DNA of 64,000 nucleotides from a virus: IMG/VR virus record IMGVR_UViG_3300010885_064105, positions 58,363 to 122,362 of that record; one strand, 5' to 3'. Shown piece by piece: positions 25,239 to 31,868 of this stretch (position 1 is its first letter; each line of letters starts with the position of its first letter). The notes under the pieces were generated by a model. It saw only the letters and a program-made list of their open reading frames with translations, ran no database searches and was not told where the DNA came from. The position numbers and the translations under genes were made by a program.

Positions 25239-26129
25239 TCACTCTGCTTTAGGAGTTTCTGGAGTTGCTTCTGGTACAGTTGTGGTTTTGTTGGTATCAT
25301 CAGTTTTATTCTCTTCCGTAACTGGTTTTTCTTTTTCCAAAACAACTGGTTTTCCTTCATCGTCTAGGAATGGTTCTGAATCTACAACATAATCTCCATC
25401 AACGTCCACCCTATTTCCATACTTATCGACATAATTACCCTGCTCATCAATATATCGTCCTCGTTCATCAATAAGCTTTCCGTCAACATCAACTAGTCTG
25501 CCCTTCTTATCAATTAAACGAAGTTTTTCATCAACAAACTTATACTTATGCAAAAACTTATTTTCTGGCAAGCCTTTTTCAAAGTTATTATCCAATCCAT
25601 AAACCATATTAGCCAATTTTTGAGCACCCAATAAAGACACAGGATCATCTGACTTATTTAGGTAATCTTCCAAATTCTTAAAATAAGGCTCATTAGTATC
25701 TTTATACACCACGCAAGCTGATACTAAATAGTTAAATCTGGCATTATCTGCTTGACCTTCTGCGCTATGATTATCTAAACTGGTTCTTACACTAATGAGA
25801 TCTCTTATTTCTGATCTAATCTCTTTCATTTGTAGAGCTAGTTTCTTAGCGTCGCTCAGACTAAAACCACCCTTAGCAAGTCTTTTTTCTCCGTCTAGTA
25901 ATTCCTGTTGCAGAGATGTGAACTTGGCCTGTTTTTCATTATTCCATAAGCCCTGTTCTTCTAGAAGATCATCCATTTTAGCTCGTACTATGCTCTTACT
26001 CTTGATAGCATCAGTAAAAGCCTGATTGTATGCCTTTTGAGCTTCTCTTTGGTCATTTAAAGAGGGAGAACGAACAACATAATGATTTTCAACGCCATCT
26101 ACAACAACACTAAAATTTTCTGTTTTCAT
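25239..26129 (-). CDS. Probable tail assembly chaperone-like protein with C-terminal heptapeptide repeats
   Basis: This 296-aa protein is encoded immediately upstream of the tape measure, the usual place of the tail assembly chaperone. Residues 1-190 are charged and helical, with blocks such as MKEIRSEIRDLISVRTSL and EGQADNARFNYLVSACVV. The C-terminal part contains about eight heptads of the form [LY]-[IV]-D-x-x-G-x (for example LIDERGR, YIDEQGN, YVDKYGN), then an acidic Glu/Thr/Pro-rich tail. The ATG at 26129 has AAAGGA upstream. I saw no slippery-site extension like the lambda gpG/gpGT frameshift. A hairpin terminator follows the gene. The role rests mainly on position; the heptad tail is unexplained. 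Confidence 0.55.
   Translation of the reverse strand: MKTENFSVVVDGVENHYVVRSPSLNDQREAQKAYNQAFTDAIKSKSIVRAKMDDLLEEQGLWNNEKQAKFTSLQQELLDGEKRLAKGGFSLSDAKKLALQMKEIRSEIRDLISVRTSLDNHSAEGQADNARFNYLVSACVVYKDTNEPYFKNLEDYLNKSDDPVSLLGAQKLANMVYGLDNNFEKGLPENKFLHKYKFVDEKLRLIDKKGRLVDVDGKLIDERGRYIDEQGNYVDKYGNRVDVDGDYVVDSEPFLDDEGKPVVLEKEKPVTEENKTDDTNKTTTVPEATPETPKAE
25355..25522 (-). repeat. Coding heptad repeat [LY][IV]DxxGx in the chaperone-like protein
   Basis: About six good and two degenerate consecutive 7-residue units are visible in the translation: LIDKKGR, LVDVDGK, LIDERGR, YIDEQGN, YVDKYGN, RVDVDGD, then weaker units. The regular Asp and Gly spacing suggests a stacked beta structure, possibly one that binds a metal. 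Confidence 0.75.
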
Positions 26130-26146
26130 ATTGATATCCTTTTCCT

Positions 26147-26473
26147 TTATTTATGATTTTCATGATTATTATTATTATTATTATTATTATTTTTATTCAC
26201 TTTAAAAGTATAGTGGTAGTTACTCTTAAAAACTCCACCATAGCGATTAAAATCAATATCCAAATTTCTTATTTGTTTGTTTCCATGATTTAATATATCG
26301 TTTCTTGTAAAATCCCAAATATCGGCAAACTTTTCTTCTTCCTCTGTGAGTTCTCCATCTTTATTATGTCCCCACAAAAATCCAAAATTTTGTTCTATTC
26401 TTGCAAGAGTACCTATCATTGTGGTCTCGATTCTACGTTCCATATAAAATTTTAGTCGCTCTGGTTCATACAT
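26147..26473 (-). CDS. Small tail-region protein of unknown function with poly-Asn tail
   Basis: This 108-aa protein begins MYEPERLKFYMERRIETTM and contains GTLARIEQNFGFLWGHN and an acidic EEEEKFADIWDF segment. It ends in nine consecutive Asn encoded by an (ATT)n microsatellite. The ATG at 26473 has AAGGAAG upstream and lies 3 bp from the stop of the preceding gene. The next gene starts 17 bp downstream. I do not recognise a family. Its position between tube and tape measure makes a tail assembly or chaperone role possible. Confidence 0.6.
   Translation of the reverse strand: MYEPERLKFYMERRIETTMIGTLARIEQNFGFLWGHNKDGELTEEEEKFADIWDFTRNDILNHGNKQIRNLDIDFNRYGGVFKSNYHYTFKVNKNNNNNNNNNHENHK
26165..26192. 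repeat. (ATT)n microsatellite coding poly-Asn
   Basis: About nine ATT units on the plus strand read as AAT (Asn) codons at the C-terminus of the 108-aa protein. Such a tract can change length by replication slippage without breaking the frame. Confidence 0.85.
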
Positions 26474-26476
26474 AAA

Positions 26477-27511
26477 TTATCTTCCTTTACTCTGAAGTTG
26501 TTGCATAATTCTTTGTTTAACATCCGGCAATTCTCCGTCCCTTACTCTTCCTTTTGACATAACAGTATCAACTTTGGTTTTTATAATACCCAAAGAGTCC
26601 TGAGCATTTAGTCCCAAAATATCTTCTGCTTGATCCTTATTTCCAGCCATCAAGAATATTTCGCTAGAGTTCTTAATTTTTCCTGACAACATACTATCTA
26701 CACCCTTTTCTTTCTTTTGTAGATCATTTTTTTGTTTTTGAAACATCATCCAACCATCCAAAGCATCGTCATCATTAATAATATCATCCTGTGGACATTC
26801 TGGATGCTCATATATTTTATCATACATACAAGAGATATTAATCAAACTTTTTTGTTCTTCTGACCAATCCCTAATAGGACTATCTATAACATTTGTTTTA
26901 TTATTACTCCAATAATTTTTCCAATAATCACATCGTGCTATCATTTTATATGTTGTTACATCTATCATATTTTTAGAAATTACAGATATAATATTATTAA
27001 AATTTACATAATCAATATTATTTTTTTTAAATACTAAATCATTACTTTTATTATACAATGTATTACTAATAATAAATTCATGCCTAATATTATCACAATA
27101 GTTTTCTAATGTTAAAAAATCTAAACTATGTTGTTTTGAGTATATGTTTTCAATATCATTTTTAAGATTAGATATGCGAGTTTTTATTTTAGATCTTTTA
27201 GTAATATCAAAATAGTTTTTAAATAAATCTATCTTAGCATTCTCTAAGCTTTTTTCAATTTTTTGCAATATTTTTTTACTATCATAGTACAGAATATTTA
27301 ATTCTATTAATAAATTATCTATATCTTCAGCTAACCAAAAATTTTCATTATATAAATTATCTTCGTATGTTGAAGCATATAGAAAATCTGCTTCCATCTT
27401 AATATCTAAAGATGATTTCCTAAGCTCATAATAATTACTATCAAGAAAAAATATTAATTTACCTGATAGTATTCTATGCACTAATTTTTCAGTATTCCTG
27501 GATTCATTCAC
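26477..27511 (-). CDS. Unrecognised tail-region protein, helical, GTG start
   Basis: This 344-aa protein is rich in Asn, Lys, Asp and Ile. It has long helical segments (for example ILQKIEKSLENAKIDLF) and a C-terminal region with DDDALDGWMMFQKQKNDLQ and a basic tail ending QQLQSKGR. The start is GTG at 27511, overlapping the TGA of the 50-aa gene. I see no catalytic motif. It lies between the tail tube gene and the tape measure, where phages often encode assembly factors, and the DGWMMFQKQK block recalls tail chaperones only vaguely. The function is unknown. Confidence 0.6.
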   Translation of the reverse strand: MNESRNTEKLVHRILSGKLIFFLDSNYYELRKSSLDIKMEADFLYASTYEDNLYNENFWLAEDIDNLLIELNILYYDSKKILQKIEKSLENAKIDLFKNYFDITKRSKIKTRISNLKNDIENIYSKQHSLDFLTLENYCDNIRHEFIISNTLYNKSNDLVFKKNNIDYVNFNNIISVISKNMIDVTTYKMIARCDYWKNYWSNNKTNVIDSPIRDWSEEQKSLINISCMYDKIYEHPECPQDDIINDDDALDGWMMFQKQKNDLQKKEKGVDSMLSGKIKNSSEIFLMAGNKDQAEDILGLNAQDSLGIIKTKVDTVMSKGRVRDGELPDVKQRIMQQLQSKGR

Positions 27512-27660
27512 ATTATGCTATCTTTAGAAATAATAGAAGCCTGCAAGCTAGAAAGATCCTTTTGTTGATCTTCTAGTTTTTTTTGCAGGCTTTCTATAAT
27601 TTTTTGACTCTGTACAAGATCCAGATACATTTTGCCAATTACAGCAAATATATCATCCAT
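27508..27660 (-). CDS. Small 50-aa coiled-coil protein
   Basis: The frame starts at ATG 27660 with a strong ribosome site (AAGAGGATAAATAAT before the ATG) and ends in TGA at 27508, overlapping the GTG of the next gene. The protein begins MDDIFAVIGKMYLDLVQ and continues as a charged amphipathic helix (IIESLQKKLEDQQKDLSSL), so a short coiled coil is likely. Tight coupling on both sides supports a real gene. Its function is unknown; a tail scaffold or assembly role is possible. Confidence 0.65.
   Translation of the reverse strand: MDDIFAVIGKMYLDLVQSQKIIESLQKKLEDQQKDLSSLQASIISKDSIM
27548..27584 (+). terminator. Plus-strand terminator-like hairpin inside the 50-aa gene
   Basis: CTAGAAAGATC and GATCTTCTAG pair with a one-base bulge around an 8-nt loop, followed by eight T on the plus strand (27577-27584). 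An outer CTGCAA/TTGCAG pair extends the stem. It points against the direction of transcription here, so it could stop antisense transcripts, or it may be chance (the T run encodes Lys-Lys on the other strand). Confidence 0.35.
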
Positions 27661-27684
27661 ATTATTTATCCTCTTAATTATATA

Positions 27685-28707
27685 TTAATAGTCCGTACCC
27701 GGTACTGGTAGACCAGCTTCAACAGTATCGCTAAATGTACTACCTGGTGAGCCTGTTGGTGGAGTATAATCAAAATCATTATAGGTTCTATAACTATAAG
27801 TGATTGTAGCATTTCCGCCACCGGTATCCCCACCAGTAAAATTAACTGTTGTTAGTTTGTTCTTACTTCCAAGATCGATTATTGTACCATCACAAAGAGC
27901 AATCTTAATTGCTTTATTAGTTAAAGCTTTGGTATTACTACAAGATGAACTACTACTTGTTGCTCCTACCATATCTCCAGTGTTAGCCGTTACTTCAATT
28001 TCTGTTGAAATTTCAACAGGAAATTTTATATAACGATAGTAAGGAGTTTTACTGCCTAATTCACGAATTTGTTCACGACCAAGGTTCATGCTAACCTTTA
28101 CGCTATTAATCTTGGAACCTGCTGGAATACCTCCGCCATCTCCAATTGGTAGCACTGTTGTGTCCTTATTCCATAAGCCACGACGTAGTATGCCAAGTCC
28201 AGTTGCTGTTGGCAAGGTGGGCTGTGTGGATCCGGGGAGTGATGTTAACCATTCTTTGTCGTTACTAACTAGTGTAACTTCTTCTGTAAAATTACCTTCT
28301 GTTGGAAAGTTGTAGCTAACAGAAGAGAGATAGGCAGGATTGCATTGTACACTAGCTAATGGTGTTCCTGTTGCACTATCGTTGGTATCTGGGTATAGAC
28401 TAAGTCTGACACCACATCGATTATTAGCTAAAGAAACAAGCTTTCCAGAGCCCATTGACATAGCATAAATAGTTTGTTGACTATCTAATACTTTGTTTAG
28501 TGTAATTTCTACTTCTGGAATTTCTTCATAATTATCATATAATTCTAACTGACCAAGCTGATAAACTGGTTCAAGATTGAAATTGGTATTCATTCCAACA
28601 CTTTGCAAACCTTGAACAGTATCGAAATCTGGATTTTTAGCTACTTTTGTACCAGATGGTCCAGCAATTTGTACTGATTGAACAGCATAGAATAAACGAT
28701 TGGCCAT
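27685..28707 (-). CDS. Major tail tube-like protein
   Basis: This 340-aa, beta-rich protein begins MANRLFYAVQSVQIAGP. It contains the stretch NFNLEPVYQLGQLELYDNYE followed by EIPEVEITLNKVLD, a pattern I associate with phage tail tube proteins. A Ser-rich insert (SSSSSCSN) and a Gly/Thr-rich C-terminus follow. The ATG at 28707 has AGGGAG upstream. The gene lies after neck-like genes and before the small, chaperone-like and tape measure genes, as expected for a tube protein. No sheath gene is next to it. The C-terminal insert may be a surface-exposed domain. Position and the N-terminal motif support the call. Confidence 0.65.
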   Translation of the reverse strand: MANRLFYAVQSVQIAGPSGTKVAKNPDFDTVQGLQSVGMNTNFNLEPVYQLGQLELYDNYEEIPEVEITLNKVLDSQQTIYAMSMGSGKLVSLANNRCGVRLSLYPDTNDSATGTPLASVQCNPAYLSSVSYNFPTEGNFTEEVTLVSNDKEWLTSLPGSTQPTLPTATGLGILRRGLWNKDTTVLPIGDGGGIPAGSKINSVKVSMNLGREQIRELGSKTPYYRYIKFPVEISTEIEVTANTGDMVGATSSSSSCSNTKALTNKAIKIALCDGTIIDLGSKNKLTTVNFTGGDTGGGNATITYSYRTYNDFDYTPPTGSPGSTFSDTVEAGLPVPGTDY

Positions 28708-28731
28708 GTTAGTGCTCCCTGTCGAATATGA

Positions 28732-29694
28732 TTATAAAATAACTTCTGCGGTTAATCTTAATGTACACCAATATAAATTTTTATTTACGGTTTCCATGTC
28801 CAAAAGTGAAATTTCTTTGAAAAAGCATTTATTCCAGAAAAAATTAGAATCATTAACTAAATTAGTATAGTTTTTACCATTAATATTTAAGCTTCCTTTA
28901 TGATCTAATGAGTTAACTCCACTTTTGACCACTTTTGAGATATCATATAATTTAATAACTTTTTCTTTTTGAAATCTAATAATATCAGTAATTTTAATTT
29001 GATCTTTATAGTTTTCAGCAAAAACATGCAATAAAATATCTTGATCAACAGCAAAATCATGTGCTCCAATTTGCCATGGTTTTGAATAGCTTCTAGCGAT
29101 TGGCTCTATTATTATGCATGGCATTTGAACTCTGTGATTGGATGATATCTGGTAGTCTCCTTTATTCTTAAGATTAATGTCTGGAGAAGGAGAGAAGGAT
29201 CTGCTCTGTAGTTCTGTCAGAAACTCGTTGGAGCCTCCTTTTAAAACTTGGCACCAGCGGTATGAATATTCTAATTTGACTGTGGTCGAGGATGCTAGGG
29301 GCTTATTGAATATTATCTGACCTAATGGGTAGTTAATATTATAGCCAATTGACCCTGATCCTGTTGGGGCTGGATAAAATGTACTTGAGACCATAACGCC
29401 AGAAATTTGAGTCGGAGATGTTCCATTATAAGATACTCCGGTTTCCCAAACCCACTCTTTTTTGGGAGATTGCCATACTTGACCGGAAGAATATCCTGGT
29501 TGATCACTACTCTTAAGATCACTAAAATTTCCTCCAAATAATCCACTATTTGGTATATGAACATTGATAAATCCTCCAATATTCAGAAATCCCCAGTCTA
29601 AAAAAGTCTTTAAATTTTCTTCTAGTTGATTGATTAACTGATGATCATTTAGAGATTCTATATTATTAAATTTTGTATAATCTTCACAACTCAT
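28732..29694 (-). CDS. Structural protein of neck/tail completion region, unrecognised
   Basis: This 320-aa protein is rich in beta-type sequence. It has an early helix (NQLEENLKTFLDWGFLNIGG), a Gly/Ser-rich middle and a C-terminal part ending WCTLRLTAEVIL. The block QMPCIIIEPIARSYSKPWQI is followed by AHDFAVDQDILLHVFAE. The start at 29694 overlaps the stop of the preceding gene (ATGA). It lies directly upstream of the tail tube gene, where tail terminator or completion proteins are normally encoded. That role is an inference from position. Confidence 0.55.
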   Translation of the reverse strand: MSCEDYTKFNNIESLNDHQLINQLEENLKTFLDWGFLNIGGFINVHIPNSGLFGGNFSDLKSSDQPGYSSGQVWQSPKKEWVWETGVSYNGTSPTQISGVMVSSTFYPAPTGSGSIGYNINYPLGQIIFNKPLASSTTVKLEYSYRWCQVLKGGSNEFLTELQSRSFSPSPDINLKNKGDYQISSNHRVQMPCIIIEPIARSYSKPWQIGAHDFAVDQDILLHVFAENYKDQIKITDIIRFQKEKVIKLYDISKVVKSGVNSLDHKGSLNINGKNYTNLVNDSNFFWNKCFFKEISLLDMETVNKNLYWCTLRLTAEVIL

Positions 29695-30335
29695 ATATTA
29701 TTCTCTATTTCTTTTTGTATAAGATCTGGTATGATAATATCTAATCTAGTTAGTGCTCGTGATATCCAGTTATTATTCTTGGTCCCAGCAAATTCTGGTG
29801 GTACTCTCCAGTTTTCTTTAGAGCTTACCATGATAGCCATTCCTGTTCTTGAATTTGCATTTGGTCCCATTTGTACTTTATAATTTTTAATTATAATTTG
29901 TCCACCATATAGTAGTAGCCACTCTAACCATGGTAATAGCGCCCCACTCTTTGAGTCTTTTACTACTGAGCCTGCTAAATTTAATACATCACTATAATCA
30001 TCTTTTATCATATTAATACTAAAACCACCTTTCAGACCATTACCAGAGATAACTATTGGAATAGTTTCTATATTAATATTATTAGCCCAAGCATCAACTA
30101 CGGAATTAACTGAATTAGCAGCATCTGGTATTCCAAATTCATATCTCAATTTACCATTAACAAGAGATCCATACTCAGGCTCTGCCATAATAGCGTTTTT
30201 AACATGAGTTGGGATAGTATTCCTTAAGTTATTGAGAGCTTTACCGAAGGCGTTATTCAATATTTCTTTTATTGTATATAATATCATATTAGATATTTCA
30301 CTATCTGATTCTAATAATTTTAAATTTATATTCAT
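29691..30335 (-). CDS. Probable head-tail connector or tail completion protein (HK97 gp10-like position)
   Basis: I choose the ATG at 30335 (MNINLKLLESD), giving 214 aa. It overlaps the upstream TGA as ATGA, whereas the longer form would need a GTG inside the upstream gene. The N-terminus is helical (LYTIKEILNNAFGKALNNLR). The middle has LEWLLLYGGQIIIKNYKVQ, then GPNANSRTGMAIMV, and the C-terminus is another helix. The content and size resemble small neck or tail-completion proteins, but I see no diagnostic motif. The stop overlaps the next start by 4 bp. Confidence 0.5.
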   Translation of the reverse strand: MNINLKLLESDSEISNMILYTIKEILNNAFGKALNNLRNTIPTHVKNAIMAEPEYGSLVNGKLRYEFGIPDAANSVNSVVDAWANNINIETIPIVISGNGLKGGFSINMIKDDYSDVLNLAGSVVKDSKSGALLPWLEWLLLYGGQIIIKNYKVQMGPNANSRTGMAIMVSSKENWRVPPEFAGTKNNNWISRALTRLDIIIPDLIQKEIENNI

Positions 30336-30859
30336 GCTCTTGACCACATAGATATTATATATTTGTTATTCCCTAATCCACACGGAGTTGGATCCCCTGC
30401 CAAAGAATAGGTATAGCTAGTATAAGACTGTATATTAGTATCCATAGTCATATATTGGGCATTCCTAATTTTAGGCAATAACTCAATTTTACATAATGTT
30501 TGAACCATGCCATCTTGAATCTTAACAGCTTTAGAATCCCAATTTAACCAATATTTACTATCAAAAATTACTGCTAAATATATTATTTCTGATTTAGACT
30601 TTTCAATTTTTCCATATCCATTGCAAATTGAGCAAATGCTATTCTCTGGAAAAGGAGCCGGTCCAGTTGAGTTATAAATATTTAATGACCTATTATTAAT
30701 AGGATCAAATAAACAGTTATTACAAAAAGAATCATTAGGAGTATCATAAAAAACAGAACATGGTACCGTTAAAGAGTTGTCTGCTAATATAGCATCAATA
30801 GCTTGATTATATAAATTTTTAAAATCAGCATTAATAATATTACTAAATATATTAGTCAT
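30332..30859 (-). CDS. Small virion-region protein with a zinc-ribbon-like Cys4 site
   Basis: This 175-aa protein contains two CxxC knuckles, CNNC (C46, C49) and CSIC (C76, C79). The second is followed by NGYGKIE, as in zinc-ribbon and DnaJ-type fingers. The remainder is mixed alpha/beta with no catalytic signature. The start ATG at 30859 has GGAG upstream, and the gene overlaps the downstream neck-like gene by ATGA. The zinc site is read from the sequence. A neck or connector role is inferred from position. Metal binding may stabilise a small fold. Confidence 0.55.
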   Translation of the reverse strand: MTNIFSNIINADFKNLYNQAIDAILADNSLTVPCSVFYDTPNDSFCNNCLFDPINNRSLNIYNSTGPAPFPENSICSICNGYGKIEKSKSEIIYLAVIFDSKYWLNWDSKAVKIQDGMVQTLCKIELLPKIRNAQYMTMDTNIQSYTSYTYSLAGDPTPCGLGNNKYIISMWSRA

Positions 30860-30872
30860 TTTTACTCCATAT

Positions 30873-31868
30873 TTACCATGAATTATGAACTGATCTATGC
30901 CATAGATTTACACCCACACATAAATACATATATGAAGCGTCCCAACAAAGATCTCCAGGATTACCAGAATCTCTTGAAGATAATGGAGTTCTTCTGTCTA
31001 TGTTGGTAATTATTGGATAATCAAATTTCCATGAATTGGTTGTGTTGTTAAATGTCCATCCTAATTTATCAAGATCAACTATTTGGTCTATACTATGATA
31101 ATGTCCGCTCACAGCATAATTTCCGGTAGGTTGAGGAACGTATCTTAGTGCTCCTGTTATATCAGTATAATTTAAGTTAACGGTGCCACTTCTATTATTA
31201 AAACTTAAAACTCCACTATTTCCTAATGAACTAATAATTAATGTATTTGTATAGTCATCAATATTAACATTGGTATAACCACTACCGGTTATATTTAGAA
31301 ATTCATTTGTAGTATAGTTTAATACTCTTCCATCTCCTACACTTATTCTTAAATTATGATTATGATTAGGAGCAGCATAGTTACCTGTAGGTTGTTTATT
31401 GTCAAGAATTTCCTGTAAACCACCAACATCTCCGATAAGATGAGTATGCCCTATTAAGCTATATCTGCCAGTAATTTGTGGAACATAACCTAATGCATTA
31501 ATAACATTAGATCTTGTAACATAAGACAAACCAGCCTGAGTATTAAATGATAGTGTTTTTGTGCTATCATCATAAGATAATACAGTATCACCCGAAGCCC
31601 TAATATTTAACATTTCATTGTTTGATAAATTGATGCCCACTCTTTGATCATAACCATCACCAATTTTCAAATTGATCGTTGGAAAAGATAGTGAAGATGG
31701 GTGGATTCTAATATAGTCTAATCCTGACCAAGCTGTTATTCCATCTCCAATTTTAAGTCTCAAAGAGTCCGTTTCATATCCTGCCTCTCCAATATCTAAT
31801 ATAGGATTAATATTATTCCACTCATTTGATAAAGATCTTCTAAGTTTTATTCGAGTATAGTCACTCAT
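30873..31868 (-). CDS. Tail fibre protein with Mtd-like N-terminal domain
   Basis: In this 331-aa protein, residues ~6-52 match the fibre N-terminal module also seen in major tropism determinant proteins: RIKLRRSLSNEWNNINP, GEAGYETDSLRLKIGDG, then ITAWSGLDYI. Fibre-type repeats follow, with ALGYVPQ and ALRYVPQ, and histidine clusters (GHTHLIGDVGGL, NHNHNL, GHYHSI) that often coordinate metal in fibre trimers. The C-terminus ends in a short module with LCWDASYMYLCVG. The start overlaps the previous stop (ATGA). It is a likely receptor-binding or distal fibre; the receptor is unknown. Confidence 0.75.
   Translation of the reverse strand: MSDYTRIKLRRSLSNEWNNINPILDIGEAGYETDSLRLKIGDGITAWSGLDYIRIHPSSLSFPTINLKIGDGYDQRVGINLSNNEMLNIRASGDTVLSYDDSTKTLSFNTQAGLSYVTRSNVINALGYVPQITGRYSLIGHTHLIGDVGGLQEILDNKQPTGNYAAPNHNHNLRISVGDGRVLNYTTNEFLNITGSGYTNVNIDDYTNTLIISSLGNSGVLSFNNRSGTVNLNYTDITGALRYVPQPTGNYAVSGHYHSIDQIVDLDKLGWTFNNTTNSWKFDYPIITNIDRRTPLSSRDSGNPGDLCWDASYMYLCVGVNLWHRSVHNSW

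Noticed and set aside
25163-25360. Overlapping minus-strand frame (65 aa) that could extend the chaperone-like protein by frameshift
   Set aside because: No clear slippery site joins it in frame; the sequence is basic, low complexity and includes the terminator hairpin.
26147-26473. A gpG/gpGT type programmed frameshift between the small genes and the chaperone-like gene
   Set aside because: The 108-aa gene ends with a normal stop 17 bp before the next ATG, which has its own ribosome site.
30336-30347. Upstream GTG start for the 214-aa neck-like gene
   Set aside because: It would extend into the previous gene; the ATG at 30335 overlaps the stop as ATGA, as in most junctions here.
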